Below are positions 1 to 8,032 of a DNA stretch of 64,000 bases, piece after piece (within the stretch, counting starts at the first letter, position 1; each line of letters starts with the position of its first letter). A program made the translations under genes and the position numbers. This stretch comes from DASWIG01 sp965371445 (GTDB lineage: Bacteria; Acidobacteriota; Thermoanaerobaculia; Multivoradales; J023), in assembly GCA_965371445.1 (NCBI GenBank), contig CBDUYN010000003.1, positions 1 through 64,000 on the forward strand, in the 5' to 3' direction. Below the pieces are notes generated by a model. The model was not told where the DNA came from. It ran no database searches and worked only from the letters and a program-made list of their open reading frames with translations.

Positions 1-142
1 AGTCCTGGCCCTGCATGTCGGCATGTTGGAAGCTCTTTGCGGCCAGTGTCGCGCCCCGGTCGGGTTCGACCTGGGCCTGAAGGGTTCCGGTGATCGCCAG
101 CAGGGCGACCAGGATACACAAGCTTCTACAGACGTCTTTCAT
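1..142 (-). CDS. Secreted M36-type metalloprotease paralogue, N-terminal fragment
   Basis: Only the first 47 codons lie in the window; the gene runs off the left edge. The ATG is at 142. The product begins with a classical signal peptide (basic start, hydrophobic run, cleavage after a TLQAQ-like site). It then reads AAKSFQHADMQGQD, nearly identical to AAKSFQHPDMKGQD just after the signal peptide of the complete protease at 394-6231. That match is the only basis for naming it. The two genes are tandem paralogues in the same orientation. An intrinsic terminator lies between them, so this copy probably has its own promoter within about 143-330. Catalytic residues cannot be judged. Confidence 0.7.
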   Translation of the reverse strand, partial: MKDVCRSLCILVALLAITGTLQAQVEPDRGATLAAKSFQHADMQGQD

Positions 143-331
143 TGATCTCTCTCCGTCTCCGATCGTTGGGCGGGAACGTCTTTGCCGGTCCCGCAGTTGA
201 TCCCCGGACAGGCACGCGCCTGCGCGGGGCGTCCCGACCTTCGGGCGAGGGCCGACGAGGCGCCCCCCGCGCCGACATAGGGGGTACATCTAAGTAGGGT
301 GCGCCGGGGCGGTGAAAAATATAGGCGAGGA

Positions 332-368
332 AACGAGAAAGGCCGGGCCCCCCGAGGGGACCCGGCCT
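332..368 (-). terminator. Rho-independent terminator of the M36-type protease gene
   Basis: A strong GC-rich hairpin (arms of about 12 bases, one bulged base, loop of about 4) spans 340-368. On the minus strand it is followed by TTTCTCGTTT. It begins 26 bases past the stop of the 394-6231 gene and should end that transcript before the partial paralogue at 1-142. Confidence 0.75.
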
Positions 369-393
369 CAACGTCGACGGCTACCAGAGCCGT

Positions 394-1701
394 CTACGGG
401 GAAACCGACCCCGCAGACGCGAACACCACGTAGCTGATCTGCTCCGTGATGTGGCTACGCTCCGTGTCGCCGATCGTGTCCTCGTCGACGGAGAGGTTGA
501 GCGTCGTAGTCGTCGCCATGGTGGCACCATGGACCTGACCCCAACCGCCGTTGCCGCCGTCCATGCCCGAAAGCGAGACGACGGCGACCGTCGGCGCCGA
601 GCCGAAAGCGGTCGCGAACGTGTAGCCGTAGGGCGGCGCGTTGCCGACGCCCAGCACTGTGTCGGCCCCGAGCGCCGATTCGAACTCGACGCCGCCGAGC
701 GTACCGTGGGCGGTCTCGAACACGACGATGCCCACCGTCTCGTTGGCCCGCGTCACGACGGTGTCTTCGCACACCGTCTTGCCGCTCACGAGAGCCGACG
801 CCGACGGCGGGTTCGACCGGGCGCTGCCATAGGCCCAGAAAACCGACCAGTCGGGATCGTTCTCGCTCATCACCTGGCCGACGACCGCCGGGGTGGTGTA
901 GCTCTGGCCGTAGCTCTGAGCTTCACCGACCCAGCTGTTGTTCTCGTCGGTCACCGTCGAGGTGTAGGTCTGAGCCTCGATGTTGACGCCGTTCACCGTC
1001 CAGGTGCCCTCTTCGACGACCAGGTAGCTGACGTTGTCCGCCACCACGCCGCCGCCGGCGGCCTGGAGCCGAACGTCGAAGCTCGTCGCCGTGACGTTCG
1101 AGATCCGGGTCACCACCGGGGTGGTGTTGTTGGCGTACTGGACCGCCGTGACGACGACGGGGCTCGTGTAGGTGTTGGTCAGGCTCACCGTGGCCGCGGT
1201 CGAGCCCGCCGTGACGCTGCCCCATTCGAGCTGCGCCTGCGGACCTGTTGGGATACAGACGTCACCGACCTCGTCGCACGTGTCCCCCGGACACGGATCG
1301 GTTCCGGCCTGGCAGTCGAGCACCGGATCGCAGGTCTCCGCGCCGTTGCAGAAGAGACCGTCGTCGCACAGGGGGTCGCTCGGCAGGTTGTCGCACGAGT
1401 CGGTCCCCTCGTTGCAGGAATCGATCGTGCAGCCGACGCCGTCGTCACAGTTGGGCGGCGTCCCGGCCTGGCAGTCGTTGACCGGGTCGCAGGTCTCCGC
1501 GCCGTTGCAGAAGAGACCGTCGTCGCACAGGTTGTCGTCGGGCGTGTTGACGCAGGTGTCGCCGACCTCGTCGCAGGAGTCGACCGTGCAGCTGACGCCG
1601 TCGTCGCAGTTGGGCGGCGTCCCGGCCTGGCAGGTGCCGGCGACGCAGGTCTCCGCACCGTTGCAGAAGAGGCCGTCGTCGCAGTCGGCGTTGACGACAC
1701 A
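394..1701 (-). repeat. Intragenic repeat unit B of the M36-type protease
   Basis: Second copy of the Cys-rich plus beta-domain unit, ending at the protein C-terminus. DNA and protein both align with 1702-3015 along their whole length (for example GKTVCEDT, ESALGADTVLGVGNAPPY and SEQVGYV/TEQISYV in matching order). The copies remain alike enough for recombination to change unit number, and for short-read assembly to collapse or expand them. Confidence 0.85.
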
Positions 1702-4700
1702 GCCGACCTGCGGGTAGACCACCGGTTCGGCGAAGGCGACGTAGCCGACCTGCTCGGAGGTGTGGCTGCGCTCGGTGTCGCCGATCACGTCCTCGTCGAT
1801 CGACAGGTTGAGGGTCGTCGCGGTCGCCATCGTGGCGCCGTGGAACTGCGCCCAGCCACCGTTATTGCCGTCCATGGCCGCCATCGAAGCGACAGCGACC
1901 GTCGGGGCCGTCGCGAAAGCGGTGTTGAAGGTGTAGGCGTAGGGCGGAGCGTTGCCGACGCCCAGCACCGTGTCAGCCCCGAGCGCGGACTCGAGCTCGA
2001 CGCCGCCGATCGTGCCGTGGCCGGCCTCGAAGACGACGAAGCCCACCGTCTCGTCGGCGCGCGTGATGTTCGTGTCCTCACACACCGTCTTCCCGGTCAC
2101 GAGAGTCGACGACGACGGCGGAGCCGTCCGGGTCGCGCCCTGGTTCCAGAAGACCGAGAAGTTGGGGTCGTTCTCGCTCATCACCTGGCCGAGCACCACC
2201 GGGTTGGTGTAGCTCTGGTTGTAGCTCTGAGCCTCGCCGACCCAGTTCGAGGGCGCGTCGTCGGTCACCGTCGAGGTGTACTTCTGGGCCTCGACGGCGA
2301 AGCCGTCGATCGTCCAGGTGCCCTCTTCGACGACCAGGTAGCAGACGTTCTCCGCCCCCAGGTCGCTGCCCGAGGGGCTCTGGAGCCGGAGGCCGAAGCT
2401 CGTCGCGGTGACGCTCGACACCCGGGTGAGCGTCGGCGTGGTGCTGTTCGAGTACTGCATCGTCGTGACGACGACCGGCGAGACGTAGGTGTTGACGAGG
2501 TTGACCGTCGTCACCGCGCCACCGACCGACAGGCAGTCCGCCTCGAGCTGTGCGACGGTACCGCTTTCGCAGAAGTTGCCGGCCTCGTTGCAGGTGCCGC
2601 CGGGACAGGGATCCACACCCGGCTGGCAATCGAGGGCCGGGTCGCAGGTCTCGGCGCCGTTGCAGAAGAGGCCGTCGTCGCACAGCGCGTTGCTCGGCGT
2701 GTTGTCGCAGGAGTTGGTCCCCTCGTTGCAGGAGTCGACCGTGCAGCCGACGCCGTCGTCGCAGTTGGGGGCCGTCCCCGCCTGGCAGTCGAGGACCGGG
2801 TCACAGGTCTCGGTGCCGTCGCAGAAGAGGCCGTTGTCGCACAGGTTGTCGTCGGCCGTGTTGACGCAGGTGTCGCCCACCTCGTCGCAGGAGTCGACCG
2901 TGCAGCTCACTCCGTCGTCGCAGTTGGGCGGCGTGCCCGCCTGGCAACTGCCGGCGACACAGGTCTCGGCGCCGTTGCAGAAGAGGCCGTCGTCGCATTC
3001 GGCGTTGACCGTGCAACCGCAGCTGTCGGACTGGGCGTCCGGAACCAGGAAGGAAACGTCGGTGACGGTCACTTCGTCGAAGCGGAAGCCCAAGCCGTTC
3101 AAGCTGGCGTCGGTGCCGTAGCGGACGTCGAGCTGGACCTCCTGACCGGCGAAGTCGGCGGAGCCGAGGGCGGCGGCGCTCCAGGTGCTGGCGGCCCAGG
3201 TGAGGTTGGCATCGGCCCATCCGCCCTGGCCGGTGGTGCCGCAGCCGCCGTTGGCGCCCGAGGCGTTGTAGAGACGGCCGCCGTCGGGGCTGACCGCCGT
3301 CCGGCTCCCCGTCGCGACCTCGTGGACGCCGACGTTGGCCCGGTCGTACCAGACCCCGCCCGGGACGTAGAACGGCTCGATGTCGAAGTTGTTGTGGAGC
3401 GTCAGCGTCGAGGTCGCCGACAGCACCATGACCGGCGACTGGATCTGGTCGCACTGGTTGTCGAGGTTGGCCGAGGACTGCTCAAACCAGGTGGTACCCA
3501 GGGCGCCGCCGCCGTTCTCGCGGACGAAGGTGCCCTGGAGCGTCGTCCAGCCCTCGGTACCGCTCTCGAAAGAGTACGTCTGCGAAGCGACGGGCGACAG
3601 GTCGGTCTCCGTCGAGGTGACGACGAGGTCGGCAAGCTTCGAGGCCGCCAGTTCGTCGGCGGTGACCTCGACCTGGAGGGTCAGGGTCTCGCCAAACGAC
3701 AGGCCGCCGGCCGTGAACGAGAAGCTGCCGCTGCCCGTCGCGCCCTCGCCCAGCGTCGACGGCGAAATCGCCGACGGGAAGCTGGTCGAGACGGTGACCC
3801 CCGCATTCGACGGCGTCACGCCGACGATGCGCACGTTGGTCAAGGTGCCGAGGCCGGTGTTCGAGACGTCAAACGTCATCGTGCCGTTCTCGCAGTTGTC
3901 GAGGAAGGCGTCGGCGTCGCCGCCGGAGAGCGAGAGCGCCGCGGAGCCGGTGTCGATCGCGAGGTTCGGACCCGACGCTGGCGTCGCGTTGGCGCAGGAG
4001 GAGGCCGGGCCCATGCAGGCCGCGTTGCCGCCGATCGGAATCACGACGTAGGAGTACTGCCGGCCGTTCTGGAGGTTGGTGTCGTTCCACGTCGTGCCGG
4101 CGGTCTCGCCGAGCTTCACCTTGCCGAAGTCGCAGGCGAAGACACCCTCGGTACGGAAGACCTGGTAGGAGGTGGCGCCGGCCACCGCGCCCCAGGAGAG
4201 GTCCACCGACTTGTCGGAGGCGTTCGCCGTGACGCTCGGCGCGGTGGTCGGCACTCCGGCACAGCCCGAGTCCTGGACCGTCGGCGTCTGGCAGGCGATC
4301 TCCTGGTCGTTGAAGGCGTTGAAGATCGCCGTCATGTGCGGCGTACCGTTGTTCAGGTTGCCGTCGTCGTCGTCCGCGGCCAGGTAGTTCATGTAGCCGC
4401 TGGAGCCGCCGCAACCGCCGTTAGGCGGACCGCCCGAGAACCAGGTGCCGGTGGCGCCGGCGCCGATGTAGCTCAGGCGGGTGGTGATCTCGTGGGCGGT
4501 GTTGTTGTCGTAGTTGTAGGGCGCCGACTGGAGCTCGCGCTTCCACAGCGACCACATGGCTTCGGCGTAGACGGCGCCGACGCAGTGCACGCTGCCGCCG
4601 CAGTTGGCGTTGGACCAGCTGTAGCCGTGGGGCTGGCCCGAGGCCCGCTTCAGGTAGTCGATGTCGCGCACGCCCGTGCAGGTGAGACACGGATCCCCGA

Positions 4701-6231
4701 AGCCGGTGCATACCGTCGCACGGAAATTCCGGCCGATGCAGGAGGTGTTGAGCCGCAGCGCCGTGTAGATGTCGGCGACGCCTTCGCCCGAGGGGCTGGC
4801 GATGCCTGGGGTGGCGTCGTTTTGGTCCAAGCCGTGACCCCACTCGTGGTCGAACACACCCGCGATCTCACCGGTGTTGAAACAGCCGCCGCCGGAGCGG
4901 TAGAAATTGACCGTGCCGTTCCAAAAAGCGTTGCAGGTGTTGTTGATGTTCATGTTCGAGGTCAGGCGCGCTTGCAGCCACGAGTTCGACGGCAGCTGGC
5001 CGCGGCCCATCTCGATGATCTTGTTGAGCTCGTAGAAGCCGGTGCGCGAGGCGTGGGTGTTGCCGGCGCCGCCGAAGCCCGGCGTCGTACAGTCGGTACC
5101 GCCCGAGGTGCCCCAGTCGACGTTGTCGATCTGGGTCAGGCTGTCGGCCCCGCACTGGTCGTTGATGTTGACGAAGGGACCGAAAAACGTCGTGGTGATG
5201 CTGCCCGATCCCGCCACGTTGCCGCCGGTGTCGGTGACCCCGAGGGTGGTTTCCTGGAACGGCATGGGCCAGCCGGCCTGCTCGACACCGTCGGGCGGGA
5301 TGCCGTCGTTGGTGACCGGCAAGACGCCGCCCTTGATCTCGGCGTACTGGTTGGTGTCGAGGCTGCTCAGGATCTCGCCGGTGAAAGCGTCGACGAGGAT
5401 CTCCAGGTTCGCGGCGTCGCCCTTGACGTTCTTCTTGACGGACCAGACGAGCTCGTAGCGGTAGCCCTGGCTGTTTCCCGGGCCGTTGCCGTTGTAGAGC
5501 GCCAGGTAGACCCGGTCGGCCTTGCCCCATTCGCCGCTGACTTCAAGCGGGGAGAGAAAGCTCTCGGCGAGAGCCGTCGCCTCTTCGCGGGTCAGTTGGG
5601 GACGGTTCGAGGACGTGCCACGATCGCTCCACTTGTGGACACCCAGGAGGATCAGGTTGCCCTTCTTGACCACCGCGTTGACGTAGCTGCCGCGGACCTG
5701 GATGCCGTCGAAGAGGCGCAGCGCGTGGATTTGGACCATGTCGCCGCCGTCGTGCGAGGTCAGGGTCGCCGAGTCCGCCAGCTCGCTGAGATCGACGCCA
5801 AGCGCCTCCTGGTTGGCAACGAGAAAGGCACGGACCGCCTGCCAGGCGGCCTGCTCGTGGGCACGTCCCCTGGGCGCGGCGGCCTTGTTGAGGTCGCTCC
5901 ACCGCAGGTGGTTGCCCACCCCTTTACCCGGGATCATCGGCGCCGTGGGGAAGAGGGTCACGAATCGGCCGCTGCGCGCGTCGAGGCGCGCCGTCGCTTC
6001 CCCGACCCCCAGGGCGACGAGGCGTTGCTGGGTCTCCGTCGCGGCCTTGGCCGGCAATTCGCTGACCTCCTGGAAGAGGTCCTGGCCCTTCATGTCGGGA
6101 TGTTGGAAGCTCTTCGCGGCAAGCGCCGCGGGCCGCACGGGCGCGACCTGCGCTTGCAGCGAACCGGCGCAGACGAGGATCAAAGTCAGGATGGTGAGGA
6201 GCCAAGGGCTCGGCCTGCTTCTACGACACAT
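394..6231 (-). CDS. Giant secreted M36 (fungalysin-like) metalloprotease with duplicated Cys-rich/beta units
   Basis: 1945 residues. The ATG at 6231 was chosen because AAAGGAGG sits just upstream and a signal peptide follows (residues 1-28, ending SLQAQ); the frame stays open upstream without protein-like content. Residues 50-330 resemble the inhibitory propeptide of thermolysin/fungalysin enzymes. The zinc site is HEWGH at 462-466, with the downstream glutamate in GEGVAD (E483), the arrangement of family M36. After the catalytic domain come an FnIII-like domain (about 655-760), beta-sandwich regions including a MAM- or immune-inhibitor-like segment (about 880-1070), then two copies of a unit. 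Each unit has a Cys-rich repeat region (DDGLFCNGAETC type) and a beta domain of about 280 residues. It is probably an exported protein-degrading enzyme; the C-terminal units may bind substrate or surface (inference). Typical M36 enzymes are far shorter. Confidence 0.9.
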   Translation of the reverse strand: MCRRSRPSPWLLTILTLILVCAGSLQAQVAPVRPAALAAKSFQHPDMKGQDLFQEVSELPAKAATETQQRLVALGVGEATARLDARSGRFVTLFPTAPMIPGKGVGNHLRWSDLNKAAAPRGRAHEQAAWQAVRAFLVANQEALGVDLSELADSATLTSHDGGDMVQIHALRLFDGIQVRGSYVNAVVKKGNLILLGVHKWSDRGTSSNRPQLTREEATALAESFLSPLEVSGEWGKADRVYLALYNGNGPGNSQGYRYELVWSVKKNVKGDAANLEILVDAFTGEILSSLDTNQYAEIKGGVLPVTNDGIPPDGVEQAGWPMPFQETTLGVTDTGGNVAGSGSITTTFFGPFVNINDQCGADSLTQIDNVDWGTSGGTDCTTPGFGGAGNTHASRTGFYELNKIIEMGRGQLPSNSWLQARLTSNMNINNTCNAFWNGTVNFYRSGGGCFNTGEIAGVFDHEWGHGLDQNDATPGIASPSGEGVADIYTALRLNTSCIGRNFRATVCTGFGDPCLTCTGVRDIDYLKRASGQPHGYSWSNANCGGSVHCVGAVYAEAMWSLWKRELQSAPYNYDNNTAHEITTRLSYIGAGATGTWFSGGPPNGGCGGSSGYMNYLAADDDDGNLNNGTPHMTAIFNAFNDQEIACQTPTVQDSGCAGVPTTAPSVTANASDKSVDLSWGAVAGATSYQVFRTEGVFACDFGKVKLGETAGTTWNDTNLQNGRQYSYVVIPIGGNAACMGPASSCANATPASGPNLAIDTGSAALSLSGGDADAFLDNCENGTMTFDVSNTGLGTLTNVRIVGVTPSNAGVTVSTSFPSAISPSTLGEGATGSGSFSFTAGGLSFGETLTLQVEVTADELAASKLADLVVTSTETDLSPVASQTYSFESGTEGWTTLQGTFVRENGGGALGTTWFEQSSANLDNQCDQIQSPVMVLSATSTLTLHNNFDIEPFYVPGGVWYDRANVGVHEVATGSRTAVSPDGGRLYNASGANGGCGTTGQGGWADANLTWAASTWSAAALGSADFAGQEVQLDVRYGTDASLNGLGFRFDEVTVTDVSFLVPDAQSDSCGCTVNAECDDGLFCNGAETCVAGSCQAGTPPNCDDGVSCTVDSCDEVGDTCVNTADDNLCDNGLFCDGTETCDPVLDCQAGTAPNCDDGVGCTVDSCNEGTNSCDNTPSNALCDDGLFCNGAETCDPALDCQPGVDPCPGGTCNEAGNFCESGTVAQLEADCLSVGGAVTTVNLVNTYVSPVVVTTMQYSNSTTPTLTRVSSVTATSFGLRLQSPSGSDLGAENVCYLVVEEGTWTIDGFAVEAQKYTSTVTDDAPSNWVGEAQSYNQSYTNPVVLGQVMSENDPNFSVFWNQGATRTAPPSSSTLVTGKTVCEDTNITRADETVGFVVFEAGHGTIGGVELESALGADTVLGVGNAPPYAYTFNTAFATAPTVAVASMAAMDGNNGGWAQFHGATMATATTLNLSIDEDVIGDTERSHTSEQVGYVAFAEPVVYPQVGCVVNADCDDGLFCNGAETCVAGTCQAGTPPNCDDGVSCTVDSCDEVGDTCVNTPDDNLCDDGLFCNGAETCDPVNDCQAGTPPNCDDGVGCTIDSCNEGTDSCDNLPSDPLCDDGLFCNGAETCDPVLDCQAGTDPCPGDTCDEVGDVCIPTGPQAQLEWGSVTAGSTAATVSLTNTYTSPVVVTAVQYANNTTPVVTRISNVTATSFDVRLQAAGGGVVADNVSYLVVEEGTWTVNGVNIEAQTYTSTVTDENNSWVGEAQSYGQSYTTPAVVGQVMSENDPDWSVFWAYGSARSNPPSASALVSGKTVCEDTVVTRANETVGIVVFETAHGTLGGVEFESALGADTVLGVGNAPPYGYTFATAFGSAPTVAVVSLSGMDGGNGGWGQVHGATMATTTTLNLSVDEDTIGDTERSHITEQISYVVFASAGSVSP
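1702..3015 (-). repeat. Intragenic repeat unit A of the M36-type protease
   Basis: Encodes the first Cys-rich stretch (begins CTVNAECDDGLFCNGAETC) plus the following beta domain (NLVNTYVSPVVVTTMQYSN to FAEPVVYPQ). It is a tandem, slightly diverged copy of 394-1701, about 1.3 kb long. Within it the Cys-rich part is itself built from DDGLFCNGAETC repeats, so there are two levels of duplication. Confidence 0.85.
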
Positions 6232-6484
6232 AGGTGCCTCCTTTGGTTGGACACGTCGGTTGGGACACGAGCCGCCGCCCCGCGTGGGTTTCGGGCCCGC
6301 TATCGCCATGGCCTTCCCCCCGTGGGAGACCTCGGGCGTTCGTTCTGAGTCCAGGTTAGGCACTCCCTGGCGAGCGGCCAGGGGACCCGACACGATCTCG
6401 TGTAGAGGCCTCCCTTCTAACAGGTGGGCTCGACGCGTGTCAAGGGCGGCGCCGGCCAAGCGGCAAGGTGGTAGGATGGGGCCT

Positions 6485-6508
6485 CCGGAGGGCTGTAAAG
6501 CTCTCCGG
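6485..6508 (+). promoter_or_regulatory. Leader hairpin before the sensor kinase
   Basis: CCGGAGGGCT and AGCTCTCCGG pair at 9 of 10 positions around a GTAA tetraloop, 23 bases upstream of the proposed kinase start. It could be a leader structure affecting translation. There is no U-tract, so it is not a clear terminator. Function unknown. Confidence 0.35.
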
Positions 6509-6530
6509 CGATTCAGGAGGTCCTGGTGCC

Positions 6531-8021
6531 TTGAGTCTTATCGGCAGAATCCGCAAGCATACCGAGCAGCATCCGCTCAGCTACCGGCTCCTGGCCTACA
6601 TCCTGGCCTTCAGCTCCGTCTTCACCCTTCTGGGGACCTTCGCTCAGCTTTACTGGGAGTACCGCACCGACGTCGGTGGCATCGACGCCGTCTTGCAGCA
6701 GATCGAGGACAGCCATCTCGCCAGCCTGACGACGAGCCTGTGGATGCTCGACGAGGACCGAATCCGGCAACAGGTGGAAGGGATCCTGAGCCTACCGGAC
6801 GTCCGCCATGCGGAGGTCCTGCCGGCCGATGATCAGCGAGTGGTCTCGGCCGGCGGGGAGATCCCGGCCCGCAACGTGACGCGAACCTATCCCATGATCC
6901 ACGAGCATCGCGGCGAGGACGTCCGGGTGGGATCGCTTGTCGTCATCGCCACGCTCGACGGGGTCTATCTCCATCTGCGCGACAAGTTCCTGGTGATCCT
7001 GGGGACCCAAGCCGTCAAGACGTTTGCCACCTCGCTCTTCATCCTGTTCATCGTTCAATTCCTCTTCACTCGCCACCTCCATGTCCTGGGAGAGCATGCG
7101 CGGCACCTGAGCCTCACCGACCTCGACACCCCTTTGGCGTTGAAGCGGTGGACATTGAAGCGCCGTTACCCGCGCCGGCGCGACGAGCTCGACCTCGTGG
7201 TCGACGCCATGGAAGAGATGCGCATCCGGCTGATCGCCGACGTGGCCGCGCTAAACACCGCCGAGGAGGAGCGCGAGCGGCTGATCACGGACCTGGAAGC
7301 GAAAAACGCCCAGATGGAACGCTTCACCTACACCGTTTCCCATGACCTCAAGAGCCCCTTGATCACCATTCAGGGTTTTCTCTCCTTGCTCAAGGGAGAT
7401 CTCCGGGAAGGAGACGTCGCCCAGGCGGAAGAGGACATGGAGAGGATCGCCTCGGCGACGAAGAAAATGTACCGGCTCCTCGAAGACCTGCTGGAGCTTT
7501 CACAGGCCGGCCGCGTGATCGGCCAACCGGTTGAGGTCTCGCTCTACGAGATGGCCAGCGAGGCCGCGGAGCTCGTGTCGGGCAAGCTCGCAGAGCGGGG
7601 AGCTCGGGTCCTCATCTCTCCCCAGCTGCCGTCGACCTGGGGAGATTCAACAAGGCTTCGGACGGTGTTTCAAAACCTGATTGAAAACGCCGTCAAATTC
7701 ATGGGCGAGGAGCCCTCGCCGCGGATCGAGATCGGGCCGAGAGAAGAGGACGGCGACATCGTCTGCTTCGTCCGTGACAACGGCGTCGGGATCGATTCCA
7801 AAGAACAGGAGAGGATTTTTGGCCTCTTCAGGAGACTCGACAGCGAGGCCGAAGGGACCGGGATCGGCCTTGCCCTGGTCCAACAGATCGTCGAGGTCCA
7901 CCATGGCAGGATCTGGGTCGAATCGGAGGGACGCGGCCACGGCTCGACGTTTTGCTTCGTCCTGCCGGCGAAAGGCCCGCAGGAGGTCTCGGGAATCTTC
8001 GACCGCACGGTCAAGCCCTGA
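6531..8021 (+). CDS. Membrane sensor histidine kinase (orphan)
   Basis: About 496 residues from a TTG at 6531, chosen because AGGAGG lies 10 bases upstream and the protein then begins directly before the first membrane segment. Order: TM1 (about 20-42), an extracytoplasmic sensor of about 120 residues of no recognised family, TM2 (about 164-182), a linker with coiled-coil character, HisKA with phosphoacceptor H271 (SHDLKSP), then HATPase_c with N box (LIENAVKF, about 385), DNGVGID, the FGLFRRL F-box and GTGIGLAL. All catalytic boxes are present, so it should autophosphorylate. No response regulator gene is adjacent; it stands alone between two minus-strand genes and its partner must be encoded elsewhere. 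Confidence 0.85.
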   Translation: MSLIGRIRKHTEQHPLSYRLLAYILAFSSVFTLLGTFAQLYWEYRTDVGGIDAVLQQIEDSHLASLTTSLWMLDEDRIRQQVEGILSLPDVRHAEVLPADDQRVVSAGGEIPARNVTRTYPMIHEHRGEDVRVGSLVVIATLDGVYLHLRDKFLVILGTQAVKTFATSLFILFIVQFLFTRHLHVLGEHARHLSLTDLDTPLALKRWTLKRRYPRRRDELDLVVDAMEEMRIRLIADVAALNTAEEERERLITDLEAKNAQMERFTYTVSHDLKSPLITIQGFLSLLKGDLREGDVAQAEEDMERIASATKKMYRLLEDLLELSQAGRVIGQPVEVSLYEMASEAAELVSGKLAERGARVLISPQLPSTWGDSTRLRTVFQNLIENAVKFMGEEPSPRIEIGPREEDGDIVCFVRDNGVGIDSKEQERIFGLFRRLDSEAEGTGIGLALVQQIVEVHHGRIWVESEGRGHGSTFCFVLPAKGPQEVSGIFDRTVKP

Positions 8022-8032
8022 TCTCAAACCGG

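Noticed and set aside
1240..3010. Regularly spaced repeats resembling a CRISPR array.
   Set aside because: The periodicity comes from in-frame Cys-rich protein repeats (DDGLFCNGAETC); spacers are not unique and the reading frame is continuous.
451..6348. A 5.9-kb plus-strand open frame opposite the large M36-type protease gene.
   Set aside because: It is a GC-skewed antisense shadow: arginine/valine-rich, no domains, and no ribosome site. The minus strand has a signal peptide, zinc motif and repeats. Similar long antisense frames over the TonB receptor (29436-31550) and the propeller gene (58419 onward) were discarded for the same reason.
6485..6508. A riboswitch before the sensor kinase.
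   Set aside because: Only a single simple hairpin is visible, with no conserved aptamer core I can recognise.
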